The notes under the pieces were generated by a model. The model made no database searches. It worked only from the letters and a program-made list of their open reading frames with translations, and was not told the DNA's origin. From contig JAPSLP010000044.1 of NCBI GenBank assembly GCA_031180665.1, positions 1 through 32,366 on the forward strand: a DNA stretch of 32,366 nucleotides, in the 5' to 3' direction. The DNA is from Cupriavidus sp. (GTDB taxonomy: Bacteria > Pseudomonadota > Gammaproteobacteria > Burkholderiales > Burkholderiaceae). This document shows positions 16,213 to 23,969 of the stretch, one piece after another; position 1 is the stretch's first letter; every line of letters starts with the position of its first letter. A program made the position numbers and the translations under genes.

Positions 16213-17526
16213 ATGAACCATCCCTCCAGCCCCATCTTCTCTGCCCCCGTCTACGACAATCCCCAGCAGGCCCTGACCGCCGCCGCGGCGCTGCCGCTGG
16301 TGATCTACGGCTACCCGCTGGTCGAAACGCTGCGCACCTGCCGGGTGCAGACCTCCGTCGAGGCCGCCACCGGCTACGGCCGCGCCCCGGTCAACATGCT
16401 GTCGGCCAGCACGCGCCAATGGACGCACGAGGACCGCGACATCGTCACGCCGGCCAACGACCTGCTGTACTTCTGCGGCTGGGTCGACCTGACCGACGGT
16501 CCGGTCTCGCTGCACGTGCCGCCGCTGAGCGACCCGGACCGCTACTACGTGGTCGAACTGCTCGACGCGCATACCAACAACTTCGAGAACCTCGGGCCGC
16601 GCAATGTGCCGGCCGCAGGCGCCGCGGTGCAGCTGGTCGGCACCGGCCAGCAGGCGAGCAGCGACCGCGCGCTGGCCTGTCCCACCTCGCTGGTCTGGCT
16701 GATCGGCCGCGTGCTGGTACAGGGTCAGCAGGACCTGCCCGCCGCGCATGCCTTCGAGCAGGGCTTCCGGCTCGAGGCGCCGGCGATCGGCCGGCAGCCG
16801 CAATGCGTACGGCTGTGGCGCGATACCGGAGACGCCGCGCTCGACTTTTTCCACAACCTGTTCCAGGCGCTGCGCGAGTTCCCGCCGTCGCCGGAGGAAC
16901 GCGGACTGCTGACGCTGCTGCGGCGCCTGGGCATCCGGCTCGAGGACGAGGTCGACATCGCCGCGTTGCGGCCGGCGGTGCAGGCGGGCCTGGTCAGCGC
17001 CTATCGGCAGGGCATGGAACTGATCGAGGCGCATACGCGCAGCCAGGGGCGCAAGAGCTGGGGTTACAGCCTGAAGCTCGGCGTCTATGGCGACGACTGG
17101 CTGATGCGTGCCACCACCGCAATGAAGGGCCTGGGCGCGCTGCGCGCCGACGAGGCGGTCTACGCGATGGCGGACTTCGATGCCGACGGGCAGCCGCTCA
17201 CCGGTGCCGGCACCTACGAGCTGCGCTTCCCGGCAGGCCATTTGCCGCCCGCGCAGGCGTTCTGGTCGGTGTCGCTGTACGGCGAGGACCGCTTCTTCAC
17301 CGCCAACGCCATCGGCCGCTATGCGATCGGCGACCGCACGGCGGGCCTGCGTTACGAGGCCGACGGCAGCCTGGCGATCGCCATCTCGCAGGCGCGTCCC
17401 GCTTCGATCGACAACTGGCTGCCGGCGCCGGCCGGACCGTTCTATCTGATCCTGCGCCTCTATCATCCGAGCCCCGCCTTCATCGCGGGCCAGTACGTCA
17501 TTCCGCCGGTGCGGCGGGTCGCCTGA
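16213..17526 (+). CDS. DUF1254/DUF1214 domain-containing protein
   Basis: The protein has 437 residues with an N-terminal DUF1254 domain (about 15-160, including GYPLVETLR, NDLLYFCGWVDL and VSLHVPPLSDPDRYYVVELLDAHTNNF) and a C-terminal DUF1214 domain (about 320-430, TYELRFP, FWSVSLYGEDRFF, NWLPAP and FYLILRLY). This is the usual architecture. Many family members carry a signal peptide; this one has no clear hydrophobic leader, so it may be cytoplasmic. The ATG at 16213 has an AGGCGAG-like site 12-18 bases upstream, which is only fair. The biochemical function of the family is unknown. Here it is sandwiched between an ADP-forming acyl-CoA synthetase and a Bug binding protein, 10 bp before the latter, so the three genes are probably co-transcribed in a catabolic unit. 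Confidence 0.88.
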   Translation: MNHPSSPIFSAPVYDNPQQALTAAAALPLVIYGYPLVETLRTCRVQTSVEAATGYGRAPVNMLSASTRQWTHEDRDIVTPANDLLYFCGWVDLTDGPVSLHVPPLSDPDRYYVVELLDAHTNNFENLGPRNVPAAGAAVQLVGTGQQASSDRALACPTSLVWLIGRVLVQGQQDLPAAHAFEQGFRLEAPAIGRQPQCVRLWRDTGDAALDFFHNLFQALREFPPSPEERGLLTLLRRLGIRLEDEVDIAALRPAVQAGLVSAYRQGMELIEAHTRSQGRKSWGYSLKLGVYGDDWLMRATTAMKGLGALRADEAVYAMADFDADGQPLTGAGTYELRFPAGHLPPAQAFWSVSLYGEDRFFTANAIGRYAIGDRTAGLRYEADGSLAIAISQARPASIDNWLPAPAGPFYLILRLYHPSPAFIAGQYVIPPVRRVA

Positions 17527-17536
17527 GGACGCCGCC

Positions 17537-18538
17537 ATGATGCGCTCCGACTTCTTCCGTCGCGGCCGGCTCGCCGCAGGCCTGGTAGCTTGCGTACTGG
17601 TTGCCGCCAGCTTCGCACTTGGCGCGCCCGCCCACGCCGACAGCTACCCGTCGCGCACCGTCAAGCTGATCTCGCCATATGGCGCCGGCGGGTCCAACGA
17701 CACCTCGGCGCGCGTGCTGGCCGACGCGCTGAGCCACAAGTACGGGCAGCAGTTCGTGGTCGAGAACCGGCCGGGCGCCGGCACACGCGTGGCCAACGAG
17801 CTGGTCGCGCATGCCGCGCCGGACGGCTACACGTTGCTGTGGGCCGCCGCGCCGTTTGCGATCAACACCGCCGCCGGGCTGAAGCAGCGCTACGACATCG
17901 CCAAGGATTTCAAGCCGGTGGGCCCGCGCGTGGTCGGGCCGGTTTTCCTGATCGTCAATGCGGCGTCGCCGGCGCGGACGCTGGCGGACTTCGTCAAGCT
18001 CGCGCGCGAGAAGAAGGACGGCATCACCTTCGCCTCGCCCGGCATCGGCTCGGGGCCGCATCTGACCGGGGAGCTGTTCGCCGTGCAGGCCGGATTCAAG
18101 GCGCTGACCGTTCACTACAAGGGCGACGCCACCGCCTATACCGAACTGCTGGCGGGGCGCGTCGATGCGACCCTCACCGCGATCACCTCGGCGCTGCCCT
18201 TTATCAAGGCCGGCAAGCTGCGCGTGCTGGCGGTGGCGTCGGAGCAGCGCAGTCCGGTGTATCCGGACGCGCCGACCTTCGCCGAGCAGGGTCATGCCGG
18301 CGTCGTGGGCTACGGCTGGTTCGGGCTGGTGGCGCCGGCGGGCACGCCCGACGCGATCGTGCGCCAGCTCAATCGGGATGCCAGCGCGGTGTTCGCCGAT
18401 CCCGCCGTTCGGGCGAAGCTGCACGGGCTCGGCCTGCAGCCGGAGCCGATGAGCACCGCGGCCTTCGGCCAGTTCATCGACGGCGAGGTGCGCAAATGGG
18501 GCGAGCTGATCCGCCGGACCGGGCTGGTGCTGGAATAG
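17537..18538 (+). CDS. Bug/TctC-family tripartite tricarboxylate transporter substrate-binding protein (orphan)
   Basis: The protein has 333 residues with a strong signal peptide (RRGRLAAGLVACVLVAASFALGAPAHA, cleavage near residue 35). The mature start YPSRTVKLISPYGAGGSNDTSAR and the pocket segment NRPGAGTRVANELVAHAAPDGYTLL are family hallmarks. GAGG at 17525-17528 lies 8 bases before the ATG; a second ATG is the next codon. It is only 10 bp after the DUF1254 stop, so it is clearly operonic with the synthetase and DUF1254 genes. No membrane components are near. It differs from the other Bug protein in the window (for example NRPGAG versus NKGGAG), so it is not a recent duplicate. It likely delivers the acid that the synthetase activates; this link is inference. 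Confidence 0.92.
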   Translation: MMRSDFFRRGRLAAGLVACVLVAASFALGAPAHADSYPSRTVKLISPYGAGGSNDTSARVLADALSHKYGQQFVVENRPGAGTRVANELVAHAAPDGYTLLWAAAPFAINTAAGLKQRYDIAKDFKPVGPRVVGPVFLIVNAASPARTLADFVKLAREKKDGITFASPGIGSGPHLTGELFAVQAGFKALTVHYKGDATAYTELLAGRVDATLTAITSALPFIKAGKLRVLAVASEQRSPVYPDAPTFAEQGHAGVVGYGWFGLVAPAGTPDAIVRQLNRDASAVFADPAVRAKLHGLGLQPEPMSTAAFGQFIDGEVRKWGELIRRTGLVLE

Positions 18539-18557
18539 TCGGCCCTGCCCGAATCGC

Positions 18558-18574
18558 CCGCGGCAGCGCCGCGG
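18558..18574. terminator. GC hairpin in the convergent Bug/LysR gap (possible bidirectional terminator)
   Basis: Perfect 7-bp arms (CCGCGGC, loop AGC, GCCGCGG) occupy 18558-18574, ending directly at the LysR stop codon and 19 bp after the Bug stop codon. The position suits ending both transcripts, but there is no T run, so intrinsic termination is unproven. Confidence 0.4.
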
Positions 18575-19465
18575 CTACGGAAAGCGCGGCGCCAGATCCG
18601 CCTTGAGCCAGTCGATCAACGCGCGCGTGCGGGCCGGCAGCATCCGCGCGTGCGGATAGAGCACCGACAACGGCCACGGCGCCAGCTCGTAGTCCTCCAG
18701 CACGATGCGCAGCTTTTTCCCCGCGACCAGCGGCGCGACCTGATAGGACAGGAAGTGGCCGAAGCCCGCGCCGGCCGCACAGGCTGCGACCGCCGGGGCG
18801 GTCTGGTTGAATTCCAGATTGCCGCTGACCGGGACCTGGAACACGCGACCGTCGTCCTGGAAGGTCCACCAGTGCGGGTTGCCGTTGGTAAAGCGCAGGC
18901 AGGGCTCCCGTGCCAGGTCCTCAGGATGGCGCGGCACGCCATGCTTGCGCAGGAAGGCCGGCGTGGCGACCACCACGCGGCGGATCCGGCCGACCGGTTG
19001 CGCGATCAGCGTCGAATCGCGCAAGGGCCCGATCCGCACGCCGACATCGACCCCTTCCTCGAGCAGGTCCACCACCCGATCGGCAAAGTTCAGCGAGCAA
19101 TGCACCGCGGGATAGCGCTGCACGAAGCGCGTGACCGCGGGTGCCACATACATCTGGCCGAACAGCATCGGCGCGGTCACGGTCAGGTGGCCGGCGAGTT
19201 CCACCTGGCGCGTGGTCAGGCCGGCCTCGACCTCGTCGATCGTGGCCAGGATGCGGCGGCAACTGTCCAGGTAGCTGCGGCCGTCCTCCGTCAGCGCCAG
19301 CCGGCGCGTGGTGCGGTTCAGCAGGCGCACCTGCAGATGGGCCTCCAGCGCGGCCAGCGTGCGCACCACCGCCGGCAGCGAGGTGCCGAGCGAGGCCGCG
19401 GCGGCAGTCAGGCTGCCCTTGTCGACGATCCGAACGAAGGTCTGCATCGCGCGAAGTTTGTCCAT
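18575..19465 (-). CDS. LysR family transcriptional regulator (CrgA-like)
   Basis: The protein has 296 residues, normal for LysR regulators. The N-terminal winged HTH (residues 1-60, MQTFVRIVDKGSLTAAAASLGTS pattern) is followed by a linker helix and a periplasmic-binding-like effector domain (about 88-290). The GVDVGVRIGPLRDSTLIAQPVG stretch is typical of the CrgA-like subgroup. It is divergent from the GST gene with 120 bp between, the standard layout for a LysR regulator and its target. No Shine-Dalgarno is seen before 19465. A possible promoter, TTGACT (19499-19494) with TAATGT 16 bp further, lies so close to the ATG that the mRNA may be nearly leaderless. An inverted repeat at 19476-19494 fills that spacer and suggests autorepression. 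Confidence 0.92.
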   Translation of the reverse strand: MDKLRAMQTFVRIVDKGSLTAAAASLGTSLPAVVRTLAALEAHLQVRLLNRTTRRLALTEDGRSYLDSCRRILATIDEVEAGLTTRQVELAGHLTVTAPMLFGQMYVAPAVTRFVQRYPAVHCSLNFADRVVDLLEEGVDVGVRIGPLRDSTLIAQPVGRIRRVVVATPAFLRKHGVPRHPEDLAREPCLRFTNGNPHWWTFQDDGRVFQVPVSGNLEFNQTAPAVAACAAGAGFGHFLSYQVAPLVAGKKLRIVLEDYELAPWPLSVLYPHARMLPARTRALIDWLKADLAPRFP

Positions 19466-19475
19466 CGCGCGACAT

Positions 19476-19494
19476 TACTCCATTTATCGGAGTA
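19476..19494. promoter_or_regulatory. Putative LysR operator between lysR-type and GST genes
   Basis: TACTCC (19476-19481), seven bases, GGAGTA (19489-19494) is a perfect 6-bp-arm inverted repeat in an AT-rich stretch of the divergent gap. It lies 11 bp upstream of the LysR start and 92 bp upstream of the GST start, and would overlap the LysR promoter, as is usual for self-repressing LysR regulators. Confidence 0.5.
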
Positions 19495-19585
19495 GTCAAA
19501 TACATCTGGCGCGCTTTATTGCGGACCGGTGACCGACCACAATGCGCTCATTCGCAACCCTCTTTTGCCATCGACGGAGCCAATC

Positions 19586-20239
19586 ATGTCCGCTATCGCT
19601 GCACCGACGTCCCCCTTGCATCCCGCTGCCCCGCTGGTCCTGTATCACGTGCCGATGTCGGGCCATTGCCATCGCGTCGAGCTGCTGCTGTCGCTGCTCG
19701 AGCTGCCTTACCGCTGCGAGCTGGTCGATGTCCGCGGTGGCGCGCACAAGGCCGAGCCCTTCCTGCGGCTCAATCCGTTCGGCCAGATCCCGGTGCTGGA
19801 GGACAACGGCACCGTGGTCGCCGATTCCAACGCGATCCTGGTCTATCTGGCGCTGCGCTACGACCATCAGGGCCGCTGGCTGCCGCGCGATCCGGTCCAG
19901 GCGGCGGCCGTGCAGCGCTGGCTGTCGGTGGCCGCGGGCGAGATTGCCTACGGGCCGGCCCGCGCCCGCATCGCCAAGCTGTTCGGCCGCGACTTGCCGG
20001 TGGACGATGCGCGGCAACAGGCCGCCCGGCTGTTCGAGGTGATGGAGCCGCTGCTGGCTGCCTCGCCGTATCTCGCGGCCGACCATGCCACGCTGGCCGA
20101 TGTGGCCGCGTACGCTTATATCGCCCGCGCCGAGGAGGGCGGCGTCAGCCTGGCCCCGTATCCCGCGATTCGCGCTTGGCTGGCGCGTGTCGAGGCGCTG
20201 CCGCGCTTCGTGCCGATGCCCGTTGCCCAGGCCGCCTGA
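19586..20239 (+). CDS. Glutathione S-transferase family protein
   Basis: The protein has 217 residues: an N-terminal thioredoxin-fold domain (about 15-90) with LYHVPMSGHCHRVELLLSLL, the cis-Pro segment FGQIPVLEDNG and the glutathione-binding DSNAILVYLALRY, then an all-helical C-terminal domain (about 100-210). The likely glutathione-activating residue is the Ser or Cys in SGHCHR. The ATG at 19586 is preceded by ACGGAG; a frame-open start at 19529 is less likely. It is divergent from the LysR gene and 26 bp before the PNPOx-like gene, so a two-gene unit under LysR control is probable. The class and substrate are unknown; detoxification or thiol-dependent catabolism are options. Confidence 0.92.
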   Translation: MSAIAAPTSPLHPAAPLVLYHVPMSGHCHRVELLLSLLELPYRCELVDVRGGAHKAEPFLRLNPFGQIPVLEDNGTVVADSNAILVYLALRYDHQGRWLPRDPVQAAAVQRWLSVAAGEIAYGPARARIAKLFGRDLPVDDARQQAARLFEVMEPLLAASPYLAADHATLADVAAYAYIARAEEGGVSLAPYPAIRAWLARVEALPRFVPMPVAQAA

Positions 20240-20265
20240 GCCCACCCTGCCGTCGCGGAGCGATC

Positions 20266-21276
20266 ATGGAACTGCCGACCTGGCCCTACGAGGGCTCGCC
20301 CTTCCACAGCGGCGAACGGCTGGCGCAGCAGCGCGCCGGCAAGCGCGAGCAGATGGAAGGGGTAGGGCGCCGCGTGGTGCGCGGCGAAATGCTGGAACAG
20401 CACCGTCTTTTCTACGCGCAGCTGCCGTTCATGCTGGCCGGCGCGCGCACCGGCGACGGCGGCGTCTGGGCGACCATGCTGGCCGGTACGCCCGGCTTTG
20501 CCCACGCACTGGATCCGCTGCGGCTGCGCATCGATGCGCTGCCGCTGCCCGGCGATCCGCTCGATGGTGCGCTGCGCGATGGCGCGGAGCTTGGCCTGCT
20601 CGGCATCGAATTGCCGACCCGCCGGCGCAACCGCCTCAATGGCGTGATCGCCAGGCGCGACGCGGGCGGCTTCACGGTGCAGGTGCGACAGAGCTTCGGC
20701 AACTGCCCGCGCTATATCCAGCAGCGGGAGCTGTTGCCTGTGCAGGCGCCGTCAGTGGACGCGGTTGTCGCCGAGCCGCAGGTACTGGACCGGCTCGACG
20801 AGGAGGCGATCGCGCTGGTGCGGCGCGCCGACACGCTGTTCATCGCCTCCCATCACAGCGATCCGCAAGCCCCGCACAGCGGCGGCGCCGATGTCTCGCA
20901 TCGCGGCGGCAAGCCGGGCTTCGTGCGGGTGGATGGCGACGGCACGCTGGCGATGCCCGACTTCAACGGCAACGCCTTCTTCAATACGATCGGCAACCTG
21001 GTCGCCAGTCCGCGCGCCGGCCTGCTGTTCGTCGATTGGGACAGCGGCACGCTGCTGCATGTGGCGGTACGCGCGGAGATCGTCTGGGAAGGGCCCGAGG
21101 TGCGGGCCTACGCGGGCGCCGAGCGGCTGGTGCGGATGCGGGTCGAGCAGGCGATCCGGCGCCCGGGCGCGCTGCCGCTGCGTGGCCGGCTCGTCAGCGT
21201 GTCGCCGGTGCTGGCGCAGACCGGCGAGTGGCCCGAGAGTGGTCCGCGCCAGCGGGCGATCACCACTGATAGGTGA
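20266..21276 (+). CDS. Pyridoxamine 5'-phosphate oxidase-like FMN-binding protein
   Basis: The protein has 336 residues with a split-barrel FMN-binding fold of the PNPOx-like superfamily in the second half (about 185-285), including LFIASHHSD, a SHRGGKPGFVRV segment, NAFFNTIGNLVASPRAGLLFVDW and a C-terminal Arg-rich end. The N-terminal half (about 1-170) has the GDGGVWATMLAG and RNRLNGVI motifs of a related barrel unit. Larger homologues carry a ferredoxin or reductase module; here no FAD/NAD or [2Fe-2S] motif is present. The ATG at 20266 follows CGGAG. It is the second gene after the GST, so it is probably co-regulated by the LysR protein. A flavin-dependent redox or electron-transfer role is likely; the substrate is unknown. 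It overlaps the convergent receptor gene by 17 bp. Confidence 0.85.
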   Translation: MELPTWPYEGSPFHSGERLAQQRAGKREQMEGVGRRVVRGEMLEQHRLFYAQLPFMLAGARTGDGGVWATMLAGTPGFAHALDPLRLRIDALPLPGDPLDGALRDGAELGLLGIELPTRRRNRLNGVIARRDAGGFTVQVRQSFGNCPRYIQQRELLPVQAPSVDAVVAEPQVLDRLDEEAIALVRRADTLFIASHHSDPQAPHSGGADVSHRGGKPGFVRVDGDGTLAMPDFNGNAFFNTIGNLVASPRAGLLFVDWDSGTLLHVAVRAEIVWEGPEVRAYAGAERLVRMRVEQAIRRPGALPLRGRLVSVSPVLAQTGEWPESGPRQRAITTDR

Positions 21277-23740
21277 GCGTCGCCATCACGTTGCGTGCCT
21301 CGCCGTAATAGCAGTTCAGCAGGCCCGCGCATGAGGACACATAGGTCTTGTCGAACAGATTGGTGGCGGCGATGCGCAGCCCGGCCCCTTTCAGCGACGG
21401 GGTGATGCGGCTCAGGTCCAGCCGCATCATCAGGTCGACCAGCGTGTACGAGGGCACCTTCAGCGAGTTCTCGTTGTCGGCCCAGCTGGTGCCGACATGG
21501 CGCACGCCCGCGCCGACGGTGAAGCCGGGGAACACCAGATAGTCGGCCCATACCGAGGCCATATGCTGCGGCGCCTGGTAAGGCGTGTTGCCGACCACGC
21601 CTTCGGGCGACTCGACGTAGCGCATATGCGTGTAGGTGTAGCTCGCCAGCAGCGACAGCCTGTCCGTCACGCGCGAGCGCGCTTCAAGTTCGAGTCCGCG
21701 CGAACGGACCTTGCCGGCGGGCACGTAGTACGGGGTCGACAGCACGCGCGCAGCGACCTTGTCCTGCGTCAGGTCGTACAGCGAGGCCGACAGCAGCGTG
21801 CTGCTGCGCGGCGGCTGGTAGCGGACGCCGATCTCGAACTGCCGGCTCTCGGTCGGCGGCAGCAGGCTGCCGTCGCGGGCGGTGCTGCCGCTCGGATTGA
21901 AGCCTTCGCTATAGCCGGCATACGGCGCGATGCCGTTGTCGAACAGATAGACCAGTCCCGCGCGCTTGGTGAACTTCGAGCCGTCCCATTCGGAGCGCGA
22001 AGCCTGGCCGAAGCCGATGTTCGATACCTTGGCCATGTCCTGGCGGCCGCCGAGCACCAGGCGCCACCGATTCCACGCGATCTGGTCCTGCAGATAGAGG
22101 CCGGTCTGCTCCAGCTTGCGGTCGATATTGGCGCGGAACAGGCCGGACAGGCCCGCGTTGCCATAGACCGGATCGAAGGCATCGATCGGCGCGGCGCTGC
22201 CCGATTCCCACCAGCCGTCGACATGGCGGTGCTGGTAGTCGACGCCGAACAGCAGCGTGTGTTTCAACGGGCCGGTATCGAATTGCCCCTGCAGCTGGTT
22301 GTCGACGATAAAGGCATCCAGGCTCTCGTTGGCGCCCGAGTAGTAGCGCGTCAGCGTGTTGGGTCCGGCCCAGCCATAGCCATAGACCTGCTGCAGCGTG
22401 ACATCCGAGGACAGATAGCGGAAGTTCTGCCGGAACTGCCAGCGGTCGTTGAACGCATGCTCGAACTGGTAGCCGACCATGCGCTGGGTGCGCGTGAATT
22501 CGTTATGGCCGGGCTCGCCGTCGAAGAAGCTGCGCAGGATGCGGCGGCCGTTGTGCGCGGCGGTGATGGTGGCGTCCGAAGGTATCGCGCCGTGATAGCC
22601 GCCGTGCGGGTCCCGCTGCAGATAGGCCTGCAGCAGCAGGCGCGTGTCCGGGCTGATGTTCAGCAGCAGCGAAGGCGCGATGGCGAAGCGTTCTTCCTCG
22701 ACATGGCGGTACTGCGTGTCCATCGAGCGGCCGATCGCGGTGATCCGGTAGGCGGCGACGCCGTTGTCGTCGATCGGACCGGTCAGGTCGAAGCCGGCCT
22801 CGTAGCGGTTGCGGTTGCCCACGGTGACCTGGGCCTCGCCGGCGCGCTCGAACTGCGGCCGCTTGCTGGTCAGCGCGACCACGCCGCCGGGCGACGCGCG
22901 CCCGTACAGCACCGAAGCGGGACCGCGAATCACGTCGATCCGCTCCAGGAAATACGGGTCGACCTGCATCGAGCTGTAGCTGCCGGGATCGCCCAGCACC
23001 TTCAGTCCGTCGAGCAACGAGTTGTCGACGCTGCTGTCGATGAAGCCGCGCAGCGCGACGTAGTCGTAGCGGTTGGTGGCGCCGACCAGCGCGGTGAAGG
23101 CCCCGGGCGTGTAGTTCAGCGCCTCGGACACGCTGCGCGGCTTCTGGTCGTCCAGCTGCTGGCGCGTGACCACCGAGATCGACTGCGGCGTCTCGGCGAG
23201 CGGCGTGTCGGTCTTGGTGCCGGCGGCGCTGCGCCTGGCGACGAAGCCAATGCCGGGGCTCAGGGCGGTTTCCTGGTCGCCGGTGACCGTCACCGCAGGC
23301 AGCACCGCGGCATCGGCCGGCGCGGCGCTGGCCTGCGGGGCCGGCGTGGCGGCTGGCACGACCAGATAGCCGGCCGGCGTCCTGCCGATCGCGTAGCCGC
23401 TGCCGCGCAGCAGCACGCCGAAGCCCTCGTCGACCCCGTAGCGACCGCGCAGGCCCTGGGTGCGCAAGCCGCGCAGCTTGTCGGCGTCGACCGTGATGGC
23501 GACGCCTGCCTGCTGGGCATAGCGCGTCAGCGCCTCGGCCAGCGGACCGGCGGGGATGTCGTACCGGGTCTGCTTCTGCGTTTGCGTCGGCGTTTGCGTC
23601 GGCGTTTGCGCGTGGACGCGCGCTGGCAGCGCCATCGTGCTCGCCAGCGCGGCGCCGACGGCCAGTTGCACCGTCAGCTGGACGGCGAGGGCGCGCGGCT
23701 GCAAGCGAGGCCGCGCGGGCTCGGAATGGGTGTGGCTCAT
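21260..23740 (-). CDS. TonB-dependent siderophore receptor with N-terminal signalling (STN) domain
   Basis: The protein has 826 residues from the ATG at 23740. A signal peptide ends near ARVHA (about residue 44), followed by a Thr/Gln-rich repeat made by 12-bp DNA repeats. Next comes an STN domain (about 57-125, YDIPAGPLAEALTRYAQQAGV), the module that contacts FecR-type anti-sigma factors. Then a TonB-box-like AVTVTG, the plug (about 165-320, TPQSISVVTRQQLDDQ, VIRGPASVLYGRASPGG) and a 22-strand-type barrel ending in aromatic YQW, as in outer-membrane proteins. It should import a ferric siderophore with TonB energy and signal its presence to the FecR/FecI pair upstream. The ligand is unknown; no biosynthesis genes are in the window, so a foreign siderophore is possible. 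The frame is open to 23917, but the extra residues come from the palindromic element upstream. Confidence 0.95.
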   Translation of the reverse strand: MSHTHSEPARPRLQPRALAVQLTVQLAVGAALASTMALPARVHAQTPTQTPTQTQKQTRYDIPAGPLAEALTRYAQQAGVAITVDADKLRGLRTQGLRGRYGVDEGFGVLLRGSGYAIGRTPAGYLVVPAATPAPQASAAPADAAVLPAVTVTGDQETALSPGIGFVARRSAAGTKTDTPLAETPQSISVVTRQQLDDQKPRSVSEALNYTPGAFTALVGATNRYDYVALRGFIDSSVDNSLLDGLKVLGDPGSYSSMQVDPYFLERIDVIRGPASVLYGRASPGGVVALTSKRPQFERAGEAQVTVGNRNRYEAGFDLTGPIDDNGVAAYRITAIGRSMDTQYRHVEEERFAIAPSLLLNISPDTRLLLQAYLQRDPHGGYHGAIPSDATITAAHNGRRILRSFFDGEPGHNEFTRTQRMVGYQFEHAFNDRWQFRQNFRYLSSDVTLQQVYGYGWAGPNTLTRYYSGANESLDAFIVDNQLQGQFDTGPLKHTLLFGVDYQHRHVDGWWESGSAAPIDAFDPVYGNAGLSGLFRANIDRKLEQTGLYLQDQIAWNRWRLVLGGRQDMAKVSNIGFGQASRSEWDGSKFTKRAGLVYLFDNGIAPYAGYSEGFNPSGSTARDGSLLPPTESRQFEIGVRYQPPRSSTLLSASLYDLTQDKVAARVLSTPYYVPAGKVRSRGLELEARSRVTDRLSLLASYTYTHMRYVESPEGVVGNTPYQAPQHMASVWADYLVFPGFTVGAGVRHVGTSWADNENSLKVPSYTLVDLMMRLDLSRITPSLKGAGLRIAATNLFDKTYVSSCAGLLNCYYGEARNVMATLTYQW

Positions 23741-23832
23741 GATTGGGCGGTTTTCCGTGCTTTTGTTGTTCTTGTGTTTGACGGATGAGGCAGGGAAGTC
23801 GGAACTGGAAGCCGGTGCGGCGACGGTGTTCT

Positions 23833-23858
23833 CCCCTCTCCCGTCCGCGGGAGAGGGG
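23833..23858. repeat. Strong hairpin (11-bp perfect stem) between fecR and receptor genes
   Basis: Arms 23833-23843 (CCCCTCTCCCG) and 23848-23858 (CGGGAGAGGGG) are perfect, with a 4-base loop. The motif resembles dispersed CTC/GAG-rich palindromes common in GC-rich proteobacteria. In the minus-strand transcript it precedes the receptor gene and may act as attenuator, RNA stabiliser or processing site. Confidence 0.75.
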
Positions 23859-23918
23859 CGGGGGAGAGGGGCAGGGAAGAAGGCAACGGCGTTTGCCATG
23901 CCATCGCGGCTGGACATC

Positions 23919-23945
23919 CCCTCTCCCCCTTGCAGGGGGCGAGGG
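23919..23945. repeat. Second hairpin (12-bp stem, one mismatch) after fecR
   Basis: Arms 23919-23930 and 23934-23945 (CCCTCTCCCCCT against AGGGGGCGAGGG) pair with one mismatch and a 3-base loop. It begins 24 bp after the fecR stop on the minus strand. It is similar in sequence to the hairpin 60 bp further on, so the two look like a pair or a diverged duplicate. Confidence 0.7.
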
Positions 23946-23969
23946 AGAACACCATCGCGGCGCGTCGAC

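Noticed and set aside
14365..17526. A 1053-codon open frame crossing from the acyl-CoA synthetase into the DUF1254 gene
   Set aside because: Only the part from 16213 is protein-like (DUF1254/DUF1214). The upstream part is an Arg/Gly/Ala-rich shadow of the synthetase frame, and the real stop and start lie at 16117 and 16213. It is not a fusion protein.
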